This document shows positions 14,616-22,087 of a stretch of 27,377 nt of DNA, one piece after another. Location of the stretch: the NCBI GenBank assembly GCA_044360285.1, contig JBIKKP010000021.1:1-27377 (forward strand). The letters are read 5' to 3'. Position numbers and translations under genes: made by a program. Numbering within the stretch: position 1 is the stretch's first letter; every line of letters begins with the position of its first letter. The stretch comes from UBA2645 sp044360285. Lineage in GTDB: Bacteria; Pseudomonadota; Alphaproteobacteria; Rickettsiales; UBA1997. The notes beneath the pieces are model-generated. The model did not search any database and was not told where the DNA came from. It saw only the letters and a program-made list of their open reading frames with translations.

Positions 14616-15353
14616 ATGATAAAAATAATCTTTTGCGCCTTCAACGAAGCACAAAATTTACGCGGCTTTCTACCAAGCTTAAGCCAGGAAATGCAAAGCC
14701 TAAAACGTGATTTTGAGATTTTAGCCTGCCTTGACGGTGGATTAGATAATTCGCCAGAAATTCTAAAAAATTTTGCAGTAAAAATTCTGCCAATAAAAAA
14801 TGAACGCGGCCTTGGAAGGGCCTATAAAAGGCTCTTTGAAGAGGTTATTAAAAATTCTAACCAACAAGATTTAATCATTTCGCTTGATGCTGACAACACG
14901 CATAATCCAAAGCAAATCGTTGAAATGATTGAAGGTTTTGAAAAAAATAATCTCGATTTTCTTGTCGCTTCCCGCTTCTGTAAAAATAGCGTAATGGCAG
15001 ATTTTCCCATACACCGAAGATTCATCAGCAAATCAACTTCCATACTTTTACAGAAACTTTTTCCCATTAAAAAAATTTCTGGCGAGGCTTTGCAAGATTA
15101 CACCAGCGGCTATCGCATTTATCGTGCAAAAAAATTGCAGGAACTTTTTGCCAAAGAAAAAAGCAAGTTCATCACCGAGGTAGAGTTCACATATACTTGC
15201 GAACTTCTCATAAAACTATCGCGTCTAAAAAATTTTCGTGCCGACGAAATTGATATTGCTTACGATTACGGGAAAAAAATTGGCAAAAGCAAATTAAGAA
15301 TCATGCGCAACCTTTGTTGCCTGGCGCTTCTGCTAATAAAACTGGCAAGATAA
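14616..15353 (+). CDS. Family 2 glycosyltransferase (dolichol-phosphate-mannose-synthase-like)
   Basis: A 245-residue GT-A fold enzyme. It begins I-I-F-C-A-F-N-E-A-Q-N-L, the usual first strand of family 2, and shows the nucleotide-sugar Asp in L-A-C-L-D-G-G-L-D-N-S and the metal-binding D-A-D in S-L-D-A-D-N-T-H near residue 93. G-L-G-R-A-Y-K and D-Y-T-S-G-Y-R-I-Y-R resemble polyprenyl-phosphate sugar transferases of the DPM1 type. The last 20 residues are hydrophobic with basic ends and may sit at the membrane. The sugar and acceptor are unknown. The ATG at 14616 is preferred over a TTG one codon earlier; the ribosome site is weak. It diverges from sdhA with a gap under 60 bp and precedes fabF by 65 bp. 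Confidence 0.82.
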   Translation: MIKIIFCAFNEAQNLRGFLPSLSQEMQSLKRDFEILACLDGGLDNSPEILKNFAVKILPIKNERGLGRAYKRLFEEVIKNSNQQDLIISLDADNTHNPKQIVEMIEGFEKNNLDFLVASRFCKNSVMADFPIHRRFISKSTSILLQKLFPIKKISGEALQDYTSGYRIYRAKKLQELFAKEKSKFITEVEFTYTCELLIKLSRLKNFRADEIDIAYDYGKKIGKSKLRIMRNLCCLALLLIKLAR

Positions 15354-15418
15354 AAACTTAAAAATAATTTTTTTTCGACTTAGTTCCCTCACCTATATTT
15401 CAATAATTTCTCCAAAAA

Positions 15419-16684
15419 ATGACGCAAAAAAGAAGAGTTGTCGTAACCGGCATTGGCGCTGTCACGCCTTTGTCAGCAAATATCGAAAGCAGCTGGAAAA
15501 AATTAATTAACTCCGAATCAGGAATCAGAAAAATCAGCATTTTTAATGCTGACGAATGCCCGTGCAAAATTGCTGGCGAAGTTGCCTATGGAACTGGCGT
15601 TGACGAGCTCGACATCGACAAATATGTCGATCAAAAAGAACAAAAAAAGACGGATCGCTTCATTCATTTTGCCATCGCTGCTGCTGATCAAGCGATTGCT
15701 GATTCTGGCTGGAAAGCTGAAACAGACGAACAAAAATATCGCACCGGAATCATGATGGGTTCAGGCATAGGCGGACTTCCAGCAATTGAAAAAACTGTCA
15801 TCACAATCAAAGAACGCGGTGTTAAAAAAATCACTCCATTCTTCATCCCATCAAGCTTAATCAACCTTGCTTCAGGACAAATTTCAATCAAGCACGGCTA
15901 TATGGGTCCAAACCATGCCGTTGTCACAGCTTGCGCCTCGGGATCTCACGCCATTGGCGATTCTGCGCGTATGATAGAATATGGTGATGTCGACGTAATG
16001 ATTGCTGGCGGCGCTGAATCGGCAATTTGCGAATCTGGTATTGGCGGATTTTCCGCTTTGCGCGCGCTTTCAACTGCATTCAATGATAATCCAACCGCTG
16101 GTTCAAGACCTTGGGACAAAGATCGTGATGGCTTTGTGATGGGTGAAGGTGCCGGCGTTTTAGTTCTTGAAGAATATGAACATGCCAAAAAACGCGGTGC
16201 AAAAATCTATGCTGAAGTTGCTGGCTATGGGCTTTCGGGCGATGCTTATCACATTACCGCTCCAGAAACTTCTGGCCGTGGTTCAACTTATGCGATGAAT
16301 TTGGCGCTAAAACATGCCAAATTAAATCATGAGTCAGTTGACTACATAAACGCGCATGGAACCTCAACTCCACTTGGTGACGAGATTGAAGTTGGTGCAA
16401 TAAAAAAAGTTTTTGGCGATCACTCTTACAACTTGTCAATGTCTTCAACAAAATCTGCAACCGGCCACTTGCTTGGTGCAGCGGGGGCTATTGAAGCAAT
16501 TTTCTCAATTTTAGCAATTCGTGACAATGTTGCTCCACCAACATTGAATTTAGAAAATCCTTCTGAAGGTTGTGATATTGACCTCGTTGCAAAAGTGGCA
16601 AAAAACAGAAAGATTGACATCGTAATGTCGAATTCTTTCGGATTTGGCGGAACCAATGCCTGCCTAGTTTTAAAAAGAATTTAG
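15419..16684 (+). CDS. fabF: 3-oxoacyl-ACP synthase II
   Basis: A 421-residue FabF that condenses malonyl-ACP with acyl-ACP in fatty-acid elongation. The thiolase-fold triad is clear: Cys172 in V-T-A-C-A-S-G-S-H, His313 in N-A-H-G-T-S-T-P-L-G-D and His350 in K-S-A-T-G-H-L-L-G-A-A-G, with Lys345 preceding it. The F-G-F-G-G-T-N-A motif closes the protein. Length is normal for the family. The ATG has no strong ribosome site. mltG follows after 10 bp, a pairing common in bacteria; the frequent upstream acpP is not here. Confidence 0.96.
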   Translation: MTQKRRVVVTGIGAVTPLSANIESSWKKLINSESGIRKISIFNADECPCKIAGEVAYGTGVDELDIDKYVDQKEQKKTDRFIHFAIAAADQAIADSGWKAETDEQKYRTGIMMGSGIGGLPAIEKTVITIKERGVKKITPFFIPSSLINLASGQISIKHGYMGPNHAVVTACASGSHAIGDSARMIEYGDVDVMIAGGAESAICESGIGGFSALRALSTAFNDNPTAGSRPWDKDRDGFVMGEGAGVLVLEEYEHAKKRGAKIYAEVAGYGLSGDAYHITAPETSGRGSTYAMNLALKHAKLNHESVDYINAHGTSTPLGDEIEVGAIKKVFGDHSYNLSMSSTKSATGHLLGAAGAIEAIFSILAIRDNVAPPTLNLENPSEGCDIDLVAKVAKNRKIDIVMSNSFGFGGTNACLVLKRI

Positions 16685-16694
16685 GTTTGGCTAA

Positions 16695-17714
16695 ATGAAG
16701 CATAAAATTCTCTCAGCCTGCGCAACTTTCTCTGTAATCGTGATTTGCTACCTAGCCTTGTTGCTTGGTATGATCATGTATTTCAACGCGCCAAACTCTT
16801 ATCATCGCGAAGATAAAAGATTTCTTATTGAAAGCGGTATGACTTTGCGTCAGGTTGTTGAGAAGCTTCACGAAGAAAAAATCATCAAAAGTCCGACTGC
16901 CTTTCTTTATATTGGTCAGTTAATTAAAGGCATCGATCCAAAAGTTCGTTACGGCGAGTACTTTTTTGAAAAGAACATCTCTTACTATAAAATTCTTCAC
17001 AAAATGGTGCGCGGAAACATCTTCTTCCGCAAAATTACTATCGCTGAAGGTCTTTCAACGCACAGTGCCTTAAGCATTCTTGCTAAAGCAAATGGCCTGA
17101 TTGGTGATGTTCCACAGGGTTTAAAAGAGGGCGCCCTTCTTCCAGAAACTTATTTCTATTCTTACAACGACACCAAATTCAGCATCGCCAAACGCATGCA
17201 AGACGCGATGAAAAAAGCTATCGACGAACTTTGGGAAACGCGTGACATGTCAATTCCAGTTAAAACCAAAGAACAAGCGATCATCCTTGCTTCTATCGTT
17301 GAAAAAGAAACCGGCCTTCCAAGTGAAAGACCAAAAGTTGCCTCGGTTTTCATCAACCGTTTGAATAAAAGAATGAAGCTGCAGTCAGATCCAACAATTA
17401 TCTATTCCTTTACCAAAGGTGATAAATCGCTGGAAAGACCAATTCGCATGAGCGACATCCAAAACAATTCACCTTTCAATACTTATTACATTTACGGCTT
17501 GCCGCCAAGCCCAATTTGCAATCCTGGCCTGGCCTCAATTAAAGCGGTACTTAACCCAATTAAGACTGATTATCTTTTCTTTGTTGCAAGCGGCAATGGT
17601 GATCACGTTTTCTCGGTAACGCTGCAAGAACATAACGCCAGCGTCGAAAGATATCGTGCAGTACTTCAACAAAAAACTGTTGCACCACAAGCTCCTGCAG
17701 GCACTGCCCAGTAA
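16695..17714 (+). CDS. mltG: Endolytic murein transglycosylase MltG (YceG family)
   Basis: A 339-residue inner-membrane protein with one N-terminal anchor (about 7-30), a small LysM-like region (about 40-105) and a YceG catalytic domain. The active-site segment reads A-S-I-V-E-K-E-T-G near 199-207 (Glu203 or Glu205), followed by E-R-P-K-V-A-S-V-F-I-N-R-L and L-Q-S-D-P-T-I-I-Y-S. G-L-P-P-S-P-I-C-N-P-G is also typical. MltG cuts nascent glycan strands in the periplasm and so sets their length. The start lies 10 bp after the fabF stop, with AGG (near 16683) as a weak ribosome site. The Pro/Ala-rich last 15 residues look like a loose tail. Confidence 0.93.
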   Translation: MKHKILSACATFSVIVICYLALLLGMIMYFNAPNSYHREDKRFLIESGMTLRQVVEKLHEEKIIKSPTAFLYIGQLIKGIDPKVRYGEYFFEKNISYYKILHKMVRGNIFFRKITIAEGLSTHSALSILAKANGLIGDVPQGLKEGALLPETYFYSYNDTKFSIAKRMQDAMKKAIDELWETRDMSIPVKTKEQAIILASIVEKETGLPSERPKVASVFINRLNKRMKLQSDPTIIYSFTKGDKSLERPIRMSDIQNNSPFNTYYIYGLPPSPICNPGLASIKAVLNPIKTDYLFFVASGNGDHVFSVTLQEHNASVERYRAVLQQKTVAPQAPAGTAQ

Positions 17715-17717
17715 GTT

Positions 17718-17722
17718 GGAGG
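17718..17722 (+). promoter_or_regulatory. Strong ribosome-binding site fixing a TTG start of addA
   Basis: GGAGG lies four bases upstream of the TTG at 17727. It is the clearest Shine-Dalgarno sequence I noticed in the window and supports TTG as the true addA start, since no in-frame ATG lies before the Walker A motif. Confidence 0.75.
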
Positions 17723-17726
17723 TCGA

Positions 17727-20700
17727 TTGACTAACGCCACAAATCAAGCCATCGACCCCGCGCTCTCCTCGTGGATTTTTGCTTCAGCTGGATCAGGCAA
17801 AACCACAATCCTTACTAACCGCATTTTACGACTGCTGCTTGATGATGTCTTACCTAACAAAATTCTCTGCCTAACCTACACTAAAGCCGGCGCTAGCGAA
17901 ATGCAAAGTCGCATTAATTCGAAATTAAGTGAGTTAGTTTTATGTAGTGACGAAGAACTAGAACAAAGGCTAAAAGCGCTCGATGACTTAACACCCTCAA
18001 AAAACAGAAAAGAAAAAACGCGCAGCTTACTGGTCAAAACCCTTGATTCCGATGCCAAGATCAAGATCCAAACAATTCACTCTTTTTGCCAAAGCCTGAT
18101 CAAGATTTTTCCGCTCGAAGCAAAAGTTAAGCCCAATTTTAATCTCATCGAAGGCAATCAAGAAAAACTGCTGCTTAAACAAGCGCAAAAGGAAGTGCTA
18201 AAAAATGCGCAAAAAGACGAAAAACTAAGAAAAATTATTTTTGAAATCGGTGGAATAATCAGCGATAAATCCTTGCTAGACGTGCTTTCAAAGCTTTTGG
18301 CTAAAAAAGAGGATTTAATTTTTTTACGCGAAAAGTTTTTTGGAATTGATGGCGTAATTAATAAAATTTTTGAAAATTTTTCGCTGCAAGAAAGTCAAAA
18401 GGCCGAGGAAATTTTTGAAGATTTTCTGCAAGAAATTGATCTTAAGAAATTATCGGAACTTGCAGCAGAGCTAGAAAACAGCAAGCTCAAAGGAAATATA
18501 AAATTAAGCAGCCAACTAAAATTAATTATAAACAACAAGCTACAGTTAGAAAGTTTTTCTCAATTAAAAAAACTTTTTTTCACCAAAGAAAATGAACCAT
18601 ACGCTTTTAACAAAGAGATCAACGACAGCTTTGTTCTAGGCTCGATAGTCAACGATTCATCACTCATCTTAAGCAAATTCGACGACAAATTTAAGTCGCT
18701 TAAAATCGCTCAAAACACCGCGCTTTTGCTACGTTTTATTGACCGTATTTTGGAAAAATATGAAGAGTTAAAACGGCAAAATTCTTTTTTGGATTACAAC
18801 GATCTTATAATTCACACCAACGCATTGTTGGCTAGCCCAGATTTTTCACACTTTGTGAAAATGAAAATGGATGGAAGTTTTGATCATATTTTAATTGACG
18901 AGTCGCAAGACACAAACCATCGCCAATGGTCTATTATCAAGGCTCTGTGCGAAGATTTTGCTTTCGATCAACGCGCTGACGAAAAAAAACGCAGCATTTT
19001 TGTCGTTGGTGACGAAAAGCAGTCAATCTACTCTTTTCAAGGTGCGCAGCCAAATATAAGTGCAGAAGTTTTTGATGAATTTCAAAATCGCAGTGACGGA
19101 AAAATAAAAAAAATCGAACTGAATAATTCTTTTCGATCTTTACCTGAAATTCTTGCCGCAGTTGATGCGGTTTTTTTACCAAAAGAACGAAGCGAAGCAA
19201 TCAGCAAAGCCGCGCCCTTCAAGCATCACAACGCAATTCGCCAAGGAATTGGAAAATTTGAAATCTGGCCGCAAATCAAGTTTGAACGCGAGAAAAAAGG
19301 CGAAAAAAATTATCAATGGGAATTTAGTTTTGAGCTCGACGAAGAGCAAAAAGAAGCGCAAATTATGGCGCAAAATGTTGCCGTAAAAATTGCAACTTGG
19401 GTTGGTGAAAAACGAATTTTGACTAAACGCGCAAGGCCCGTGGAATATGGCGATTTTATGATTTTGCTGCGCACCAGAAAAAATGGTTTTGCACAATTTT
19501 TACATCAAGAACTGCTTAACAAAAACATTCCTTTTTGTGATCCATCTAAAACAAGTTTGAGCGGAAATTTATTGACCTGCGATTTGCTTGCAGCCGCTAA
19601 ATTTGCCACTCTGCCGCAAGATGACTTTAATTTAGCCTGCTTACTAAAATCAGTTTTTTTTAGCTTAAGCGAAGAAGATTTACTCGAAATCTGTGCAAAG
19701 AAAAACGAAGAACAAACCAGTATTTTCAACGTTTTACAGGATTTTACAAAATTTGTTAAAATCAAAAATCAGCTAGAAAAAATTGGCAAAGCGGCAAAGG
19801 AATTAAACGCTTTTGAGTTTTTTTATTTTCTGCTTTCCAGCGAAGGTTTGCAAAAAAAACTGGTTTTAGAATTTGGCTCTGAGGCTTTGGAAATAGCGGA
19901 CAAATTTCTCATTTTTGTGCAAAATTTCTGCGCAAATTTTTCCAAAGATTTATCAAAATTTTTAAGCTTCATTGCAAAAGTTGATCCAGAAATTTCACTT
20001 TCCGCTGACAATAAAAATTGCGTAAAAATCAGCACAATTCACTCAGCAAAAGGTTTGCAAGCCCCCGTGGTTTTGATTCCAGACTGCGCTTACGACTTCA
20101 ACAAATTGCCAAGTCTAAAAGATGAAATTTTATTTTTTGATTTCGCTGAAGAAAAAATTCCGCTTTGGTGCCAAACAAAAGCGCAGGAAAATTTCTTTGT
20201 AAAAAATCACAAAAAACAACGCGCTAAAGAAGTTGAAGATGAGTATTTGCGCTTACTCTACGTTGCAATGACGCGCGCTGAAGATGAACTATACATTGCC
20301 GGTTTTGGCAAATCAAAAGATGCAAAAAGTTGGTTTGAAATTGTTAAAAATTCTCTGCCAAATTCCTTTAATGCTGAGGCGTTTTTGATGGAAGTTGCCC
20401 CAGAAAAAATAGAACAAAAAACTGCAGAAAAAGTTGCAACAGAAATCGATTTATTAGCTGCGTTTCAACCAACAGATTCAGGCTTTGAAAACCAAATCAA
20501 TAAAGCGCAAATTCGGGGAAAATTAATTCATAAAATTCTCGAAATTTTTGGTAAAAATTCTAACAGAGAAAAAAGCTGGCTGCAAAATTTAGCGCAAAAA
20601 ATCATCGAAAAAGAATCGCTTTTAAGCGAAACAGAAAAAAACCAAATCAGCGCCCTAGCCTTGCAATTCCTTGCTTCCGACTTGTTTGAAGAATTATTTT

Positions 20701-20951
20701 CTAACCTCTGTCACTTTGAAATTGAGATCGCTGCAAAAGAAAAATTGCTGCGAATTGATCTGCTTGTTGAGAAAGAAAATGAGGTTTTGGTGATTGATTA
20801 TAAATCGGATGAGAGCACGCCAAATGAGCTTTTGCAGCAATATGTGCTGCAACTGGAAAAATATAAATCAGCTCTACAAGAAATTTATCCGCAGAAAAAT
20901 ATTTCTGGTGCGGTGCTTTATTTGAATGATTTGCGATTGGTTGCTGTTTAA
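17727..20951 (+). CDS. addA: AddA double-strand-break repair helicase/nuclease
   Basis: A 1074-residue UvrD-like helicase with a RecB-type nuclease, the alphaproteobacterial AddA that with AddB resects double-strand ends for RecA. In order: Walker A A-G-S-G-K-T (21-26), C-L-T-Y-T-K-A, I-H-S-F-C-Q, L-D-Y-N-D-L-I, Walker B I-L-I-D-E-S-Q-D-T, V-V-G-D-E-K-Q-S-I-Y-S-F-Q-G-A, S-T-I-H-S-A-K-G-L-Q-A-P-V-V and L-Y-V-A-M-T-R-A. The nuclease has R-G-K-L-I-H, R-I-D-L-L-V, V-I-D-Y-K-S-D and Q-L-E-K-Y, so it looks complete and active. It is slightly shorter than many AddA proteins. It uses a TTG start and begins 12 bp after mltG. addB, the usual neighbour, is not in the window. Confidence 0.93.
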   Translation: MTNATNQAIDPALSSWIFASAGSGKTTILTNRILRLLLDDVLPNKILCLTYTKAGASEMQSRINSKLSELVLCSDEELEQRLKALDDLTPSKNRKEKTRSLLVKTLDSDAKIKIQTIHSFCQSLIKIFPLEAKVKPNFNLIEGNQEKLLLKQAQKEVLKNAQKDEKLRKIIFEIGGIISDKSLLDVLSKLLAKKEDLIFLREKFFGIDGVINKIFENFSLQESQKAEEIFEDFLQEIDLKKLSELAAELENSKLKGNIKLSSQLKLIINNKLQLESFSQLKKLFFTKENEPYAFNKEINDSFVLGSIVNDSSLILSKFDDKFKSLKIAQNTALLLRFIDRILEKYEELKRQNSFLDYNDLIIHTNALLASPDFSHFVKMKMDGSFDHILIDESQDTNHRQWSIIKALCEDFAFDQRADEKKRSIFVVGDEKQSIYSFQGAQPNISAEVFDEFQNRSDGKIKKIELNNSFRSLPEILAAVDAVFLPKERSEAISKAAPFKHHNAIRQGIGKFEIWPQIKFEREKKGEKNYQWEFSFELDEEQKEAQIMAQNVAVKIATWVGEKRILTKRARPVEYGDFMILLRTRKNGFAQFLHQELLNKNIPFCDPSKTSLSGNLLTCDLLAAAKFATLPQDDFNLACLLKSVFFSLSEEDLLEICAKKNEEQTSIFNVLQDFTKFVKIKNQLEKIGKAAKELNAFEFFYFLLSSEGLQKKLVLEFGSEALEIADKFLIFVQNFCANFSKDLSKFLSFIAKVDPEISLSADNKNCVKISTIHSAKGLQAPVVLIPDCAYDFNKLPSLKDEILFFDFAEEKIPLWCQTKAQENFFVKNHKKQRAKEVEDEYLRLLYVAMTRAEDELYIAGFGKSKDAKSWFEIVKNSLPNSFNAEAFLMEVAPEKIEQKTAEKVATEIDLLAAFQPTDSGFENQINKAQIRGKLIHKILEIFGKNSNREKSWLQNLAQKIIEKESLLSETEKNQISALALQFLASDLFEELFSNLCHFEIEIAAKEKLLRIDLLVEKENEVLVIDYKSDESTPNELLQQYVLQLEKYKSALQEIYPQKNISGAVLYLNDLRLVAV

Positions 20952-20957
20952 ACATTA

Positions 20958-21043
20958 AGCCCGTCATCCTTGACGCGTCAGCATCGAGGATCTCAGGACG
21001 AGATTCTCGAAGCCTACGGCTTCAAGAATGACGAGGTTGGGCT
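20958..21043. repeat. Cloverleaf-like palindromic element, copy 2, overlapping the end of tsaD
   Basis: AGCCC (20958-20962) pairs with GGGCT (21039-21043); GTCATCCTTGA (20963-20973) with TCAAGAATGAC at 21022-21032 (10 of 11); TCGAGGATCT with AGATTCTCGA (9 of 10). The left lobe is TGACGCGTCA, the right lobe GAAGCC-TAC-GGCTTC. Arms and layout match the element at 6011-6098, including the GAAGCC hairpin, which sits on the opposite side there. The right half encodes the last residues and stop of tsaD. It separates the convergent addA and tsaD and may also fold as a transcript end. Confidence 0.85.
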
Positions 21044-22087
21044 ATCCAACTCCCAGCGCGCTTTTGCTTTGAAGTTTAGTTCATCTTTTTTACCCAAACG
21101 AAGCTTCTCAACGCCGCTCCAGGCAACCATTGCGGCGTTATCGGTACAAAGGGCAATTGGTGGGGCGATTACTTCTAAATCACGATTCTTCGACCAATTT
21201 TGCAGGGCGGAAAAAATGTAGCGGTTTGCGGCAACGCCACCAGCGATGACCAATTTTTTTGCGGAATTTTCTTTTCCTAAAACATTTTCCAGCCGGTCAA
21301 TTAAAACCTGGCAAACCACGTTTTGAAAGGATGCGCAGATATCTTCTTTATCTTTTTGCGTCACTTTTTTTGGCGAAGTGAGATGCGAAAATTCTTCACC
21401 AATTAATTTTTCAATCTCACGGCGCACTGCTGTTTTCAAGCCAGAGAACGAAAAATTGCACAGATGTTTTTCGTCTTTCGACTCAAGCAAAGGCTTAGAA
21501 AATTTGAACCGATTGGCATCACCAAGTCGCGCTAATTTTTCAACCGCAGGTCCGCCCGGATAAGGTAAATCAAGCATCTGCGCTACTTTATCGAAAGCTT
21601 CACCAAGGGCATCATCGAGGGTTTCGCCAAGTTTTTTGTAATCACCCACGAAGCGCGCTAACAAGATTTGGCAATGACCGCCAGAAATTAATAAAAGCAA
21701 ATAGGGAAATTCTAAATCGCCGCACAGCCTTGCGGTTAGGGCGTGCGCCTCAAGATGGTTTATTGCCAAAAAAGGTTTTTGATAAATTGAGGCCAAAGTT
21801 TTTGCTGCCATCATTCCAATCAAAACACCACCAATTAAGCCTGGGCCAGAGGTTGCGGCAAAAGCATCAATTTCTGCAAAAGTTAATTTTGCATCATCCA
21901 AAGCACGTAAAATCAATTGATCAATCACTTCAACATGACCGCGCGCAGCAAGCTCTGGAACAACTCCGCCAAATTTTTCATGCAGCTTAATTTGCGAATT
22001 TATGACGTGAGACAAAATGTTTTTTTGCTCGTCAACAATTGCTACCGCAGTTTCATCGCAGGAAGTTTCGATGCCTAAAATTCTCAT
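21014..22087 (-). CDS. tsaD: tRNA N6-adenosine threonylcarbamoyltransferase subunit TsaD
   Basis: A 357-residue ASKHA-fold enzyme that transfers threonylcarbamoyl to A37 of ANN-decoding tRNAs with TsaB and TsaE. It shows G-I-E-T-S-C-D-E-T (5-13), H111-x3-H115 in N-H-L-E-A-H-A-L for the metal, I-S-G-G-H-C near 135, G-E-A-F-D-K-V-A near 163, Y-P-G-G-P, G-G-V-A-A-N, and C-T-D-N-A-A-M-V near 315. The usual end comes soon after R-W-x-L-D; here eight more residues (S-P-T-S-S-F-L-K-P) come from a palindromic repeat. The ATG overlaps the dnaB TGA (ATGA), so translation is coupled. Confidence 0.95.
   Translation of the reverse strand: MRILGIETSCDETAVAIVDEQKNILSHVINSQIKLHEKFGGVVPELAARGHVEVIDQLILRALDDAKLTFAEIDAFAATSGPGLIGGVLIGMMAAKTLASIYQKPFLAINHLEAHALTARLCGDLEFPYLLLLISGGHCQILLARFVGDYKKLGETLDDALGEAFDKVAQMLDLPYPGGPAVEKLARLGDANRFKFSKPLLESKDEKHLCNFSFSGLKTAVRREIEKLIGEEFSHLTSPKKVTQKDKEDICASFQNVVCQVLIDRLENVLGKENSAKKLVIAGGVAANRYIFSALQNWSKNRDLEVIAPPIALCTDNAAMVAWSGVEKLRLGKKDELNFKAKARWELDSPTSSFLKP

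Noticed and set aside
20958..21043. Possible CRISPR repeat or tRNA-like gene because of the cloverleaf shape
   Set aside because: No regular spacing or spacers, and no tRNA acceptor, T-loop (TTCGAATC) or anticodon arm of proper size; the arms match a dispersed repeat.
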